Below are positions 28,930 through 37,519 of a stretch of 43,575 nucleotides of DNA, in pieces (the first letter of the stretch is position 1; each line of letters opens with the position of its first letter). Made by a program: the position numbers and the translations under genes. Under the pieces are notes generated by a model that saw only the letters and a list, made by a program, of their open reading frames with translations, was not told where the DNA came from and made no database searches. This DNA is from a virus: IMG/VR virus record IMGVR_UViG_3300021061_000009, positions 1-43,575 of that record; one strand, 5' to 3'.

Positions 28930-29180
28930 GATTTATCGAAATTCTTCCTGGGGAGTCTTTGAGCGTAGACTGTATTCAGTATTTCTGTAAACAGGAAGAT
29001 GGTTCAACGTTTATTTACACAAAAGATGGCGTTGAGCTTGAGACGGTAATTTCGTATGAGATATTTCAGGAGCTTGTGAAGGAGCGGCAAGTAAGCGCGC
29101 TTGATCAGAACCAGACATTGTATGCAATGCAGAAGAGTCTCGATCAGATTGCCAAGTATCAGCAGGTGTTTAGGCCGTAA
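28926..29180 (+). CDS. hypothetical acidic/helical protein
   Basis: An 84-aa protein with beta-rich N-terminus and a helical Gln-rich C-terminus (ALDQNQTLYAMQKSLDQIAKYQQ). Coupled to both neighbours. Function unknown. Confidence 0.65.
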   Translation: MRFIEILPGESLSVDCIQYFCKQEDGSTFIYTKDGVELETVISYEIFQELVKERQVSALDQNQTLYAMQKSLDQIAKYQQVFRP

Positions 29181-29260
29181 TGAAAGCGTGTTTGGAGTGC
29201 TCAGCTCCAGTCGAAGAAGAAGGAAAGTGTTACTGTAGGCGTCACAGCTATTTGGAGTAA
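29180..29260 (+). CDS. 26-aa zinc-binding peptide
   Basis: CLEC, then CYCRRH: five possible ligands in 26 residues. The start is fused to the upstream stop (TAATG). It ends just before a strong terminator. Function unknown. Confidence 0.5.
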   Translation: MKACLECSAPVEEEGKCYCRRHSYLE

Positions 29261-29275
29261 GACGCACGTTCGAGC

Positions 29276-29302
29276 CGGTTTATTCTTTATAAACCGTTTT
29301 TG
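29276..29302 (+). terminator. intrinsic terminator after the portal-linked operon
   Basis: CGGTTTAT, loop TCTTT, ATAAACCG, then TTTTT at 29297: a classical rho-independent terminator on the plus strand, 15 bases after the last stop. Separates the portal block from the scaffold and capsid block. Confidence 0.85.
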
Positions 29303-29303
29303 A

Positions 29304-29354
29304 TTTTTATGCTTTTTATGCTTTTGTTTTTACGCCGCCGCTTTTCAGGCGGCG
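29304..29354. repeat. third copy of the 22-bp GCATAAAA repeat with GC hairpin
   Basis: On the minus strand AAAAGCATAAA-two bases-GCATAAAAA (plus coordinates 29304-29325) is preceded by a GC hairpin (CGCCGCC...GGCGGCG, 29333-29354). It has the same layout as both ends of the unit at 5623-5934. A-runs spaced about 10 bases apart would bend the DNA. Confidence 0.55.
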
Positions 29355-29427
29355 CGCTATACCAAGGTAGTTCGTGAAGTAAAACTCTCCTGCTGATCAC
29401 AGGTTGAGATAACCAAAAAAGCTAAGC

Positions 29428-29520
29428 CCTAAACGTTTAGGCGCAGTTAGAGGAATAAGGGACGGGTTGGTCCATCAACCTTTTCAGTCACCCCAAACTC
29501 TTCTGCGCCTTCTTTTTTGG
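29428..29520 (+). promoter_or_regulatory. structured leader/terminator before the scaffold gene
   Basis: A perfect 14-bp palindrome CCTAAACGTTTAGG (29428-29441) runs into a long stem: GGCGCAG (29440-29446) pairs with CTGCGCC (29503-29509) and encloses GGTTG-gtccat-CAACC; a T-rich run TTCTTTTTT follows. It could act as a terminator, an attenuator, or a structured 5' region of the capsid mRNA. Confidence 0.5.
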
Positions 29521-29556
29521 TCAAAATAAATTAACCAAGTAATACCGGAGGATTCA

Positions 29557-30483
29557 ATGTCATCACAAACTGTGCCACAACCTACGGCGCAAGAGCCTAC
29601 TAAGCAACAAGCGGCTCCAACGCAAGGAAGCCAGTCTAATCAGCAGCCGCCCGTTCAAGAAACTAAACATTCGCCAGTCAAGACTGACGATTTACTTAAA
29701 CGCATGTCTCCTGAGCAGAAGAAGGAATCTGCATCACAGGCTCAGGAAGAAACGCTCTACAACTCCTCCGACATTGAGAAGATTCAAGATCCGGTTGCAA
29801 AGAAGGTTGTTCAAGATCTCTACAAGCATTTTGAGAAAGGTTTCAATAAAAAATTTATGGAAGTAGCAGAAAAGGAAAAGGCGGTATCGCAACGCCTTGA
29901 GGAGCTGACGCGACAGCAGGAGTGGTCTCCTGAACGTGTGCAGCAAATCCTTCAAGACCCTCGTTTTGTTGCTTCCGCACAGGCTCTTGCTCAGAGCCAG
30001 GCTCCGGGAAACTGGACTGGTACAACTGAGGAATGGTCTGCATTAAGTCCGACTGAGAAAGCGGCATTTCAACAGCTGGAAGGAAAGGTTAACAGCCTAC
30101 TTGCTTCCAACAACAAAATGCAGGTTGCTCAGTTCGACAATCAAATCAGAGAGAAGTATCCCGACTATGACCCTACGCAAATTGATAAGTTTGCAGAAGA
30201 TTTTGATCGTGGTCAAATCGACACTGCAAAACTTAGGGAGCTTGTTCACAAGGGGCTCAACTTTGAGCGCTACATGGAACGCACCTATCAATTCGGAATA
30301 CAAGACGGTCAAAGTCAATTCAAAGAAAAACTTAACGGTTCAACCGAAATAGGTTCGAACGGTCTTACGACAGGGGAAGATAAGCCAAAGATGGAACCTG
30401 GCGAACAACCGCGAAACTATTTCAAGCGTCTCGCTCTCTTTAATCTACAGAAACAGAAGCAAGGCGCATTACCTCGCAAATAG
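29557..30483 (+). CDS. head scaffolding protein
   Basis: A 308-aa protein with a Gln/Pro/Thr-rich, disordered N-terminus, Lys/Glu coiled coil (residues 80-135), and a basic C-terminal tip (NLQKQKQGALPRK) that would bind the capsid subunit. Position immediately before the major capsid gene and composition support the role. GGAGG precedes the ATG. Confidence 0.85.
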   Translation: MSSQTVPQPTAQEPTKQQAAPTQGSQSNQQPPVQETKHSPVKTDDLLKRMSPEQKKESASQAQEETLYNSSDIEKIQDPVAKKVVQDLYKHFEKGFNKKFMEVAEKEKAVSQRLEELTRQQEWSPERVQQILQDPRFVASAQALAQSQAPGNWTGTTEEWSALSPTEKAAFQQLEGKVNSLLASNNKMQVAQFDNQIREKYPDYDPTQIDKFAEDFDRGQIDTAKLRELVHKGLNFERYMERTYQFGIQDGQSQFKEKLNGSTEIGSNGLTTGEDKPKMEPGEQPRNYFKRLALFNLQKQKQGALPRK

Positions 30484-30495
30484 GAGTTTTAAACA

Positions 30496-31449
30496 ATGGC
30501 AAACGAATTATTCATCCCGTCCACGATTGATGCGTCGCTTGCGACCTCAATCGCCGATTACTCGAAGACAGCGACGGATAACGTATACAACTCTAATGTC
30601 GTGCTTAAGATTTTGAATGAACGCAAGCGCCTCATTAACGGAGGTGTATCTGTTGTCTACACGCTCATTAAATCTGACCAAAACAACGGCGGTTTCTATC
30701 TCGGCGCAACTCAGCTGAATACAACTCAGTCTGACGCTGAGACGCTTGTTGAGTTTCGCTGGCAGAACCTGTACGAGCCGATTCAGCTAACCCGCGATGA
30801 GGAACGCATCAACTCCGGCGATGAACACAAAATCATCGATCTTGTTGGCGAGAAGGTTCAGCGCGCAGAGTTAGCCGTTTCGAAACGCGCAGAGCAAGCC
30901 ATGTCCACTCCGACTGCTAATGCCAACAACCTCGCTGACCTCGAAACAATGGTCAATACAGGAACCTTCGGCACTATCGCAGGCGGAACTGACACGTTCT
31001 GGCAAGCGACCGTGACGACTTCAGGCTCTTTCGCAGCTCAGGGTTTAACCGACCTTGCTACGGCTGAGTACGCTGTCGCATCAAGCGCCACAAGCGATAA
31101 CGTCACAATCCACATCACGAATAAGACGAACTTTCAGCGTTTTGAAGCGACCCGGCTTCCTTTGGAGCGCATCTCCAACGGCAACCTGACCGCTAATGCT
31201 GGTTTCAAGAACCTGACCTTTAAAGGCACACCCGTCGTGTACGGAAACTTTATCGGTTCCGGTCTCTGGTTCGGTCTGAACATGAACTATGTGGACTATA
31301 ACGTTGACAGCGAGACCGACTTTGCGATGACTCCGTTTATGATGCCTGTGAACCAGACTGCTAAAGTCGCGTTCATTCTGCATCGTACAACCGGACCTGT
31401 CACAAACAACAGGCGGCGTCAATTTAAACTGCAATCTATCACAGCGTAA
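30496..31449 (+). CDS. major capsid protein
   Basis: A 317-aa protein of HK97-fold type by position and composition: N-arm (residues 1-35), then a spine region with RLINGGVSVVYTLIKSD and the E-loop-like LYEPIQLTRDEERINSG, a helix DLVGEKVQRAELAVSKRAEQAM and a C-terminal beta region. AGGAG precedes the start. It is likely the most abundant virion protein. Confidence 0.88.
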   Translation: MANELFIPSTIDASLATSIADYSKTATDNVYNSNVVLKILNERKRLINGGVSVVYTLIKSDQNNGGFYLGATQLNTTQSDAETLVEFRWQNLYEPIQLTRDEERINSGDEHKIIDLVGEKVQRAELAVSKRAEQAMSTPTANANNLADLETMVNTGTFGTIAGGTDTFWQATVTTSGSFAAQGLTDLATAEYAVASSATSDNVTIHITNKTNFQRFEATRLPLERISNGNLTANAGFKNLTFKGTPVVYGNFIGSGLWFGLNMNYVDYNVDSETDFAMTPFMMPVNQTAKVAFILHRTTGPVTNNRRRQFKLQSITA

Positions 31450-31461
31450 GAGGAGGCATAA

Positions 31462-31734
31462 ATGGCAATCGCAACCTCTAACGTTAAGCAGCAGAGCGGC
31501 GGAAGTCTGAACTTCTTAGCGGGCGACTGGTCAAGCGCGGTGGGTGATGATAGCGGAACTGTGACTGTGGGCGGAGCGCGTGTTTATTTCGCTCAGTTTT
31601 CAGCGCAGGATTCGGTCACTGGCGAGCTTGCGAGCGTTCCCTGGACAGCTTCAACCTCTGGCGCTTTGACGACCGTAACTTTCTATCCGCATGACGCGGT
31701 AAGTAGCGGAAGATTTCTTATCGCATACGCATAA
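31462..31734 (+). CDS. small head/decoration protein
   Basis: A 90-aa, Gly/Ser/Thr/Val-rich, beta-type protein (SGTVTVGGARVYFAQFSA...). It has a strong GAGGAGG site right after the capsid gene, suggesting high expression, as for a capsid cement protein. No exact family assigned. Confidence 0.7.
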   Translation: MAIATSNVKQQSGGSLNFLAGDWSSAVGDDSGTVTVGGARVYFAQFSAQDSVTGELASVPWTASTSGALTTVTFYPHDAVSSGRFLIAYA

Positions 31735-31804
31735 CTCAATCAATCGGCCTGGGACTGGAGGCGCGGTAATCCGCGTCCAAGTTACAGCCTAAAGGAGATT
31801 CAAA
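31735..31804 (+). promoter_or_regulatory. gap with small hairpin before second decoration gene
   Basis: 70 bases containing GGCGCGG-taat-CCGCG (about 31760-31776), probably an mRNA hairpin or weak attenuator; no T-run follows. AAAGGAGA lies before the next ATG. Confidence 0.4.
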
Positions 31805-32257
31805 ATGCAGATTCAGCAACTTAATCGTACTAACTCCGAAGTGGTGAAAGTCCTCTTCAAAAACGTAGATGGCGGTGGCTCTATCACGACCGGTATGGGC
31901 GTTTCTTGGTGCCAAGCTGGCGCTTCCATTGATGCGTTGTCTGCCGTGTTATATGCAGCAGCCAATCAAGAAGGTTTCATCGGCGTGTCCGAATCTGACG
32001 TTCCCATTAACGGGTACGGATTTGCGACATGCTGGGGTCTTGCTAACTCTGTGCTCATTTCGCACGTTGGCAGCTCCATCACGATTACGGCGGGAGACTT
32101 CTTGAAACCGGGCGCAGTGCCTGGAACTTTCTTCAGCTCGCTCACTGATCAAGCGGTCAGCACGCTGTTCTATCGTTACGTCATTGCAGCTTCCACTCCC
32201 GTTGCAGTTTCGACTATGGCTCAGTCGTATTGCAAGGGTTTAGTGCGCGCAATCTAA
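31805..32257 (+). CDS. capsid decoration-like protein
   Basis: A 150-aa protein, beta-rich with Gly/Ser/Ala (VLYAAANQEGFIGVSES, SSITITAGDFLKPGAV). The pattern of a surface head protein with a 'GDFLKPG' turn is common in phage decoration proteins. Function by position. Confidence 0.7.
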   Translation: MQIQQLNRTNSEVVKVLFKNVDGGGSITTGMGVSWCQAGASIDALSAVLYAAANQEGFIGVSESDVPINGYGFATCWGLANSVLISHVGSSITITAGDFLKPGAVPGTFFSSLTDQAVSTLFYRYVIAASTPVAVSTMAQSYCKGLVRAI

Positions 32258-32267
32258 GGAGAATTAT

Positions 32268-32498
32268 ATGGCCTGGTGGGACGGTTGGACTGAAGAAGAC
32301 GTAGTGAAGTTTGAACTTACTCCAACCTCCCACCTTGTCATAGATGGGAAAGAGATTCAAGTGCATCGCTGTGAAACATGCGGTGTGATCGTTACGAATA
32401 ATCCTGAGCATTTACCAAAGCACGGCGGCCACAAAGTCAGGCAGCCGGTTTGTATTAAACGAGATGAAGTGGAACTAATCATTAAGGGGGCATTGTGA
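32268..32498 (+). CDS. zinc-finger protein before the glycosyltransferase cassette
   Basis: A 76-aa protein with CETCG and a later H-x-x-H and Cys. It overlaps the first glycosyltransferase gene by 4 nt (GTGA). May be a regulator or cofactor of the cassette; this is a guess. Confidence 0.65.
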   Translation: MAWWDGWTEEDVVKFELTPTSHLVIDGKEIQVHRCETCGVIVTNNPEHLPKHGGHKVRQPVCIKRDEVELIIKGAL

Positions 32499-33268
32499 GT
32501 CAAGAAGAAGGAAAGGTTGTAAAGGTAGCGATTTGTATTCCGAACGAGGGTTCTCCTCCGTGCAAATCCTATACGAACCGCTTAGAAAACTTCTTCTATC
32601 TTGGAACGCTGCAAGAGCGTGGCATTCAAGAGAAACGTAATCCTCGTTTTGAATTCCACTTTATTGATTTAGGTCGCATCTTCACACCGCTTGCGCGTGA
32701 AGAGGCTGCAAAGCTCGCGCTCGAAATCGAAGCCGATTACCTCTTCATGATTGATGATGATATGACTTGTCCCAACGAACTTTTTGAGAGGCTGTATGCG
32801 CACCAGGTTGATATGGTGGCTCCTCTTGCTTTCACGCGCAACTTTCCTCATAAAGCCGTCATTTACGAGATTGAAGACGGATGGGACCCCGTAAGCCAAA
32901 CTCCCTACTTCATTAATAGGCACGTAGATAAGTACCCGAAAGACTGCCTCATCGAATGTGATGCGGTTGGGTTCGGCGCAGTCCTTATTAATATGAAGGT
33001 AGTTCGCGCAATTCCGGCTCCCCGATTCATGTGCTCCTCTGGCACCGGCGAAGACGTTCTTTTCTGCCACAAAGCCCGCAAAGCTGGCTTCCGCGTGTTT
33101 ATGGACACAGCAACGAAGCTTGGTCACTTGTCGCACCCTATAGAAGTTACAGAAGCTTACGTTGAGAAGGTGCGTAAAGAAATGAACTATCAAGACTCTA
33201 ACGCAATGGGTCATAAGCGAGAACCCATGAAGTGGGAAGCGGGTTCCGCTCATCTGGTGCTCGGATGA
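32495..33268 (+). CDS. GT-A type glycosyltransferase
   Basis: A 257-aa protein with the metal-binding DDD motif MIDDDMTC (Asp87-89) after a beta strand, and GTGEDVLFCHKARKAGFRVFMDT with the acidic catalytic-like motif. These are features of GT2-like glycosyltransferases. The GTG start is coupled. First gene of a three-gene sugar cassette. The sugar and the acceptor are unknown; a virion protein is the likely target because of the location. Confidence 0.85.
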   Translation: MSQEEGKVVKVAICIPNEGSPPCKSYTNRLENFFYLGTLQERGIQEKRNPRFEFHFIDLGRIFTPLAREEAAKLALEIEADYLFMIDDDMTCPNELFERLYAHQVDMVAPLAFTRNFPHKAVIYEIEDGWDPVSQTPYFINRHVDKYPKDCLIECDAVGFGAVLINMKVVRAIPAPRFMCSSGTGEDVLFCHKARKAGFRVFMDTATKLGHLSHPIEVTEAYVEKVRKEMNYQDSNAMGHKREPMKWEAGSAHLVLG

Positions 33269-34575
33269 AGCCGGTTCTTTCTATCATTATCCCGACTTGG
33301 AATAATCCGCAGTTCCTCAATCCGTGCATTGCTTCCATCATGAAGACAAGCGTTATTGATAGTGGAATTGCAGAAATCATCGTTGTCAATAACGGAGATC
33401 AACCCATTCAGGAGTTTCCCGGTCTTCGCGTTATTAAGACTGGACAAAACCTTGGTTGGGAAGGCGGTCTTAAAGCCGGGCTTGAAGCGTCCGATGCGCC
33501 TTTTGTCTGCTTCCAGAATGATGATACGTTCATCCCCGTCGTGTCTCAGGCTCTTTTTTACTCGCGTCTGCTCAGTAATTTTAGAGACCCTAGCGTTGGA
33601 GCTGTAGGTCCATCAACAACTACGGCAGCCGGTCTCCAGTCAATCTATCACCCCAATATACCCGTTACTTTTTCAGAACTACGATGGATGATTTTCTTTT
33701 GCGTCATTGTGAGGCGTTCTGCTTTAGATGCGGTCGGAGGTATTGATGCGTCCCTTCCTGGCGGTGATGATTTCGATCTCTCTATTCGTCTCCGTAAAGG
33801 CGGCTACAGACTCGTTTTTGACCCAAGTGCTTTTATTATTCATCACGGTTTCAAGACAGGAGAGCGTGTTCGAGGAACATCTGATCGTGCGGGTGGCTGG
33901 AACTCCAAAGAAATGAGTGAAGACACAAACAAAGCGCTTATCCGCAAACACGGCTTTAAGGAGTTTTTTACATCTATTTCGCAGCAGCTCATAACTTATT
34001 GCAATATGAACACAGTTCCAGAAGACATTGAAGGAAACTTAATTCGCTCCCTCGTAACGCCTGAAGATAAAGTCCTTGAACTTGGCTGCGGATTTCGCAA
34101 AACAGTTGAGCAGTCTGTTGGAATTGATCGTGTTCCAAAAGGCGAAAAGATTCCGCTTCTCCCATACTCAAATGAACGCTCTGTAGCTGATATGGTGGCC
34201 GATGTCTCAAAACCGCTTCCGGTAAAGGATTCCTCATTTGATGTCGTGATTGCGCGGCATATTCTTGAACACATCATCAACCCTGTAGAAACACTTCGTA
34301 ACTGGATGAAAGCTCTCCGTCCTGGAGGAAAGCTAATTATCGCTTGTCCTGATGAGGAAGTAACATCTGGGATTCCGCTTTCCTTCGATCACCTTCACGC
34401 TTTCACGATGTCGAGTCTTAAATCAATCGCTGAAACGCTTGGGCTTAGTCAAACATTTGCGCAATCGACAGGGAACGGAATCAGTTTCGTGTCCTGCTTT
34501 GAGAAGCAGGTTGATATTTCGTGTCCTTCCACATGGGTCTCAACAACCGGAGAGGAAGTAACATGCTCAGAATAG
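33265..34575 (+). CDS. GT2 glycosyltransferase fused to SAM methyltransferase
   Basis: A 436-aa two-domain enzyme. Residues 1-235 are GT2: LSIIIPTWNNPQFL at the N-terminus, CFQNDDTF (DxD-like), and PGGDDFDLSIRLRKGGYRLVF. Residues about 255-425 are a class I methyltransferase: motif I KVLELGCGF, then FDVVIARHILEHI and LRPGGKLIIACPDEE. Coupled by ATGA to the preceding gene. A sugar transfer plus methylation in one chain is suggested, e.g. capped or methylated glycans. Confidence 0.88.
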   Translation: MKPVLSIIIPTWNNPQFLNPCIASIMKTSVIDSGIAEIIVVNNGDQPIQEFPGLRVIKTGQNLGWEGGLKAGLEASDAPFVCFQNDDTFIPVVSQALFYSRLLSNFRDPSVGAVGPSTTTAAGLQSIYHPNIPVTFSELRWMIFFCVIVRRSALDAVGGIDASLPGGDDFDLSIRLRKGGYRLVFDPSAFIIHHGFKTGERVRGTSDRAGGWNSKEMSEDTNKALIRKHGFKEFFTSISQQLITYCNMNTVPEDIEGNLIRSLVTPEDKVLELGCGFRKTVEQSVGIDRVPKGEKIPLLPYSNERSVADMVADVSKPLPVKDSSFDVVIARHILEHIINPVETLRNWMKALRPGGKLIIACPDEEVTSGIPLSFDHLHAFTMSSLKSIAETLGLSQTFAQSTGNGISFVSCFEKQVDISCPSTWVSTTGEEVTCSE

Positions 34576-35591
34576 CCGTTTGGTATGAGTCTCAACTTGG
34601 CAGAAATGACGGAAATCCGCTTTACGTCGATTCGTTCTTGCAACGCACACAACATTTCTGCGACGTAATGCTGCGCCGAAACCAGAACAAGTCTCTGATT
34701 CGAGCCTTCCCAAACTCCAAGAATCTATTAGACCCGCGCGCTGAAGAAATGGCGAAATGGATTCTTGAGAACTTAGATTCAGACGGCATTGAAGTTGTGC
34801 ATCTGCGTCCTCAAGGAAATGAATTCAAGCAATATGGTCAGTTTGATATGCACGTTTGGGTTGATTGGGGAGAAGACGGACTAACAGGAGTCCTGCCCTA
34901 TGAATGCTCATTCCCGTCAGGTGCTCCAATCGTTTATTGGGCGTCAGATACTCATTTGGGCTATGACTATCGCCTAAGCGTCGCAAAGAAATCTGATCTC
35001 GTATTCTGCGCTCAGAAGGATGCGGTTGAGCGTATGAAACAAGACGGCTTGACTGCTCCCGTCTACTGGCTGCCTCACGCTTTCGAGCCCTTGGCCTATC
35101 CTAAATTCAACATGGCTTCAAAGAAATATGATGTCGCGTTCGTGGGTCATGTCAATTCGGAGAATCGCTTGGAATCCTTGGACCGTCTTTTCCGAGAATT
35201 TCCAAACTTTTTCTTTGGGCAACGCAGATTTGAAGCCGCTAGTGAGATTTTCGCAAAGTCACGCATCTCGTTCAATGTAGCCATGAAAGATGATGTCAAT
35301 ATGCGCTGCTTCGAAATTATGGGTTCCGGCAATTTCCTCATGACTGACCGCATCTCCTCCATTGAAGACATCTTCGTTGACCGTAAACACTGCGTTCTTT
35401 ACGACAACTTAGACGATCTTGTTCTGAAGGTTCGCTATTACCTGGAGCACGAAGAAGAGAGAGAAGCGATTGCGAAATGTGGATATGAATACGCCATGCA
35501 GAAACACACAATTTATCACAGAGTTCTCGAAATGTTTAATCAAGCCAAAGCGAATGGACTAATCAAGGAGGCTATTCATGCAAGGAGTTGA
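34563..35591 (+). CDS. GT-B type glycosyltransferase (CgeB-like)
   Basis: A 342-aa protein; start at 34563 with GGAGAGGAAG upstream. The C-terminal part has SRISFNVAMKDDVNMRCFEIMGSGNFLMTD, an Arg/Phe/Glu pattern of glycosyl transferase family 1/CgeB, then the helix REAIAKCGYEYAMQKHTIYHRVLEM. It overlaps the preceding gene by 13 nt and the next gene begins inside it. Third enzyme of the sugar cassette. Confidence 0.82.
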   Translation: MLRIAVWYESQLGRNDGNPLYVDSFLQRTQHFCDVMLRRNQNKSLIRAFPNSKNLLDPRAEEMAKWILENLDSDGIEVVHLRPQGNEFKQYGQFDMHVWVDWGEDGLTGVLPYECSFPSGAPIVYWASDTHLGYDYRLSVAKKSDLVFCAQKDAVERMKQDGLTAPVYWLPHAFEPLAYPKFNMASKKYDVAFVGHVNSENRLESLDRLFREFPNFFFGQRRFEAASEIFAKSRISFNVAMKDDVNMRCFEIMGSGNFLMTDRISSIEDIFVDRKHCVLYDNLDDLVLKVRYYLEHEEEREAIAKCGYEYAMQKHTIYHRVLEMFNQAKANGLIKEAIHARS

Positions 35592-35934
35592 GATTTATAA
35601 GAAGCAGCAGGGAACAGCAGAGGCAGCCAACGGAGCAGTTGACGCTTCGGTTATTGCTGCGCCTGGAGCTGAAAAAAAGCTGCGCATCAAGAAAGCAATC
35701 GTGCAAGTAACGGTCGCGGCGGTTGGAGGAGGCGGTGAAGTTGCTCTTGAAGATGGAGCTGGCGGAACTCGCTTCTTTGAAGCTGATGCAGATGCGGTTG
35801 GAGTTTACTTGGTGGACTTTGGAGACGAAGGCTACGACTTGTCCGCAAACACTGTTCTTAACGTAACCGTTGACGGCGCAGCTACAACGCAAGCAACAGC
35901 TCGTTGCACCGCAATCGCAGTGATTCTGCCATAA
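35578..35934 (+). CDS. hypothetical virion protein
   Basis: A 118-aa protein with strand-rich Ala/Val/Gly composition (VQVTVAAVGGGGEVALEDG). AAGGAGG precedes the ATG inside the glycosyltransferase gene. Likely a head or tail surface protein. Confidence 0.7.
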   Translation: MQGVEIYKKQQGTAEAANGAVDASVIAAPGAEKKLRIKKAIVQVTVAAVGGGGEVALEDGAGGTRFFEADADAVGVYLVDFGDEGYDLSANTVLNVTVDGAATTQATARCTAIAVILP

Positions 35935-35950
35935 ATAAAAGGAGAAATAA

Positions 35951-36403
35951 ATGCCTACATGGATTTCTAAAGGCGGTAAATGGTTTCCGGCAAAAGAGTT
36001 TGCAGTTAATCCGAACTTCACAATAGAAGATCAATCCGCTGGTCGTAAGCCTGTTTACGAAGGTCCAGACCGAGCAGCGCAAGAAATTTTAGAGCAAGAA
36101 GGCGTGGAATATCTTGGTCAGGATTTTCGCATGAATCCAGATCTGATTCGGCAATCGCGTGAATTGGGATTTAAGTCTGTTGATGAATATTTGAGCGTTA
36201 TGCACGGTGTTGAAACTAAGAAGATTGAAGAAGAGGCTGAAAAAAAAGCTGAAGTTGTAAATCAGCACAAGAATCCTTCTCGCAAGAAATCAATTAAAGA
36301 AGTTGCCGGTGGAGAAGATCGTTCCGGAAAAGGTCAACATCGTTACGGTGATTTCGGAGACCCTTCAGACGTTCCTAACCAGGCATTAAAACAGAGGGCG
36401 TAA
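35951..36403 (+). CDS. hypothetical structural-region protein
   Basis: A 150-aa protein: a beta-rich start (PTWISKGGKWFPAKEFAV) and a Lys/Glu-rich helical C-terminus. AAAGGAG precedes the ATG. No family recognised. Confidence 0.7.
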   Translation: MPTWISKGGKWFPAKEFAVNPNFTIEDQSAGRKPVYEGPDRAAQEILEQEGVEYLGQDFRMNPDLIRQSRELGFKSVDEYLSVMHGVETKKIEEEAEKKAEVVNQHKNPSRKKSIKEVAGGEDRSGKGQHRYGDFGDPSDVPNQALKQRA

Positions 36404-36404
36404 A

Positions 36405-36671
36405 GTGCCAGCAGTTACGGTCTCAGCCACAACGTCAACTGAGATAGTTCCCGCTGATTACAGTAGGGTGCTTGTCGTAATCACAAACACGCACGCAACT
36501 TCAAAGCTCTATGTTGCTTTCGGGTCCGATGCAACTGCGAATGATGCCTACATTGCAGCGGGAGGAAACATGACCTTGGCCGGAGATCGCATCTTCAAGG
36601 GTGCGATTAACGGCCTTTCGTCTTCTGGAAACTTAACAGCTCAATACAGTAAGTCCAGCGCAGGCTCATGA
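36405..36671 (+). CDS. small beta-type virion protein
   Basis: An 88-aa protein (MPAVTVSATTSTEIVPADYSRVLVVITN...), GTG start behind GAGGG. A short all-beta fold like phage head or tail decoration domains. It overlaps the next gene by ATGA. Confidence 0.68.
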   Translation: MPAVTVSATTSTEIVPADYSRVLVVITNTHATSKLYVAFGSDATANDAYIAAGGNMTLAGDRIFKGAINGLSSSGNLTAQYSKSSAGS

Positions 36672-37519
36672 CAGATTTCAGAATTGAGAATCCAGCAGTT
36701 CCGTTTACGATTGATATTGGAGATGCAATAGGCTCAGGCACGTCTGGCTCTGTCCTCTATGTCGATTCCTCTGGAAATCTCGCGCAGCACAATCCCGGCC
36801 TCACCTACAACGGCAGCGGTGAACTGACACTTGGCGATGGGTCCACCGTCAACGGCTCGTTTCTCATCAAAAGTGGAAGCCGAACCATGTTTCAATTTGA
36901 CAACACGGATAACGGAACGCTCACAATTCGGGCCGCTTCTCCACACGGACAAACACTCTCGATCCAGGCCAGGAATCCAAGTTCTGGAAATCCAGGTTAT
37001 GTCTCTAATAGCGGGTTTAGCATTTCATTAGCCGGAACACGGTTGCTGGACTTTTCCATTGATAACAACGGCGTAAGAATGCGCGAAATATTGCTGGGCG
37101 GTGGCAGCATCATTTTCGAAGCGAAAGACTCAGCCTCAAAGGCCGGGGTGTTCCGTGGTGTTTCGTCTCAAACGGCGGCGTTGATCCAGCTCCATGGAGT
37201 GAGTTCAACATCCACAGCGCGGGAACAAGTTGACATAGATACCGCCTGGGCCACTTCAACAGACGCTTCACGAAAAGCGCGTGGAATATTTCGAGTTTGG
37301 GATACAGCGGCAAGGGAAGCGATACGGATTGAAGCAAGTGGATCAGCGCCTATGATTGGATTTTTGGGAGCCGCTGCCGTTGCGCGTCCAAGCGCATACA
37401 CGCCAAGCAATGTGACCACTGACCGCAGCTATGACGCAAACGCAACAACGCTTGATGAGCTGGCAGATGTCGTCGGAACGCTTATTCAAGATTTGCAAGC
37501 ATACGGGTTGCTCGCATAA
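36668..37519 (+). CDS. tail fibre / appendage protein
   Basis: A 283-aa protein with Gly/Ser/Thr/Asn-rich strands and repeats of a fibre shaft (GELTLGDGSTVNG, FQFDNTDNGTLTI), and a C-terminal helix after the phrase YDANATTLDELADVVGTLIQDLQAYG that resembles trimerisation tips. Position between structural genes. Function inferred. Confidence 0.75.
   Translation: MTDFRIENPAVPFTIDIGDAIGSGTSGSVLYVDSSGNLAQHNPGLTYNGSGELTLGDGSTVNGSFLIKSGSRTMFQFDNTDNGTLTIRAASPHGQTLSIQARNPSSGNPGYVSNSGFSISLAGTRLLDFSIDNNGVRMREILLGGGSIIFEAKDSASKAGVFRGVSSQTAALIQLHGVSSTSTAREQVDIDTAWATSTDASRKARGIFRVWDTAAREAIRIEASGSAPMIGFLGAAAVARPSAYTPSNVTTDRSYDANATTLDELADVVGTLIQDLQAYGLLA

Noticed and set aside
29360-29420. A second tRNA-like segment (CTCCTGCTGATCACAGG, GGTTGAGATAACC)
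   Set aside because: The loop sizes are wrong and there is no acceptor stem.
30496-31449. Prophage-type or cos-site features near the capsid gene
   Set aside because: No integrase, att duplication or overhang signature was seen; the terminase type suggests headful packaging instead.
32669-33253. A 194-codon minus-strand frame inside the glycosyltransferase gene
   Set aside because: It mirrors a well-supported plus-strand enzyme with DDD motif and coupled neighbours; no initiation signal was found.
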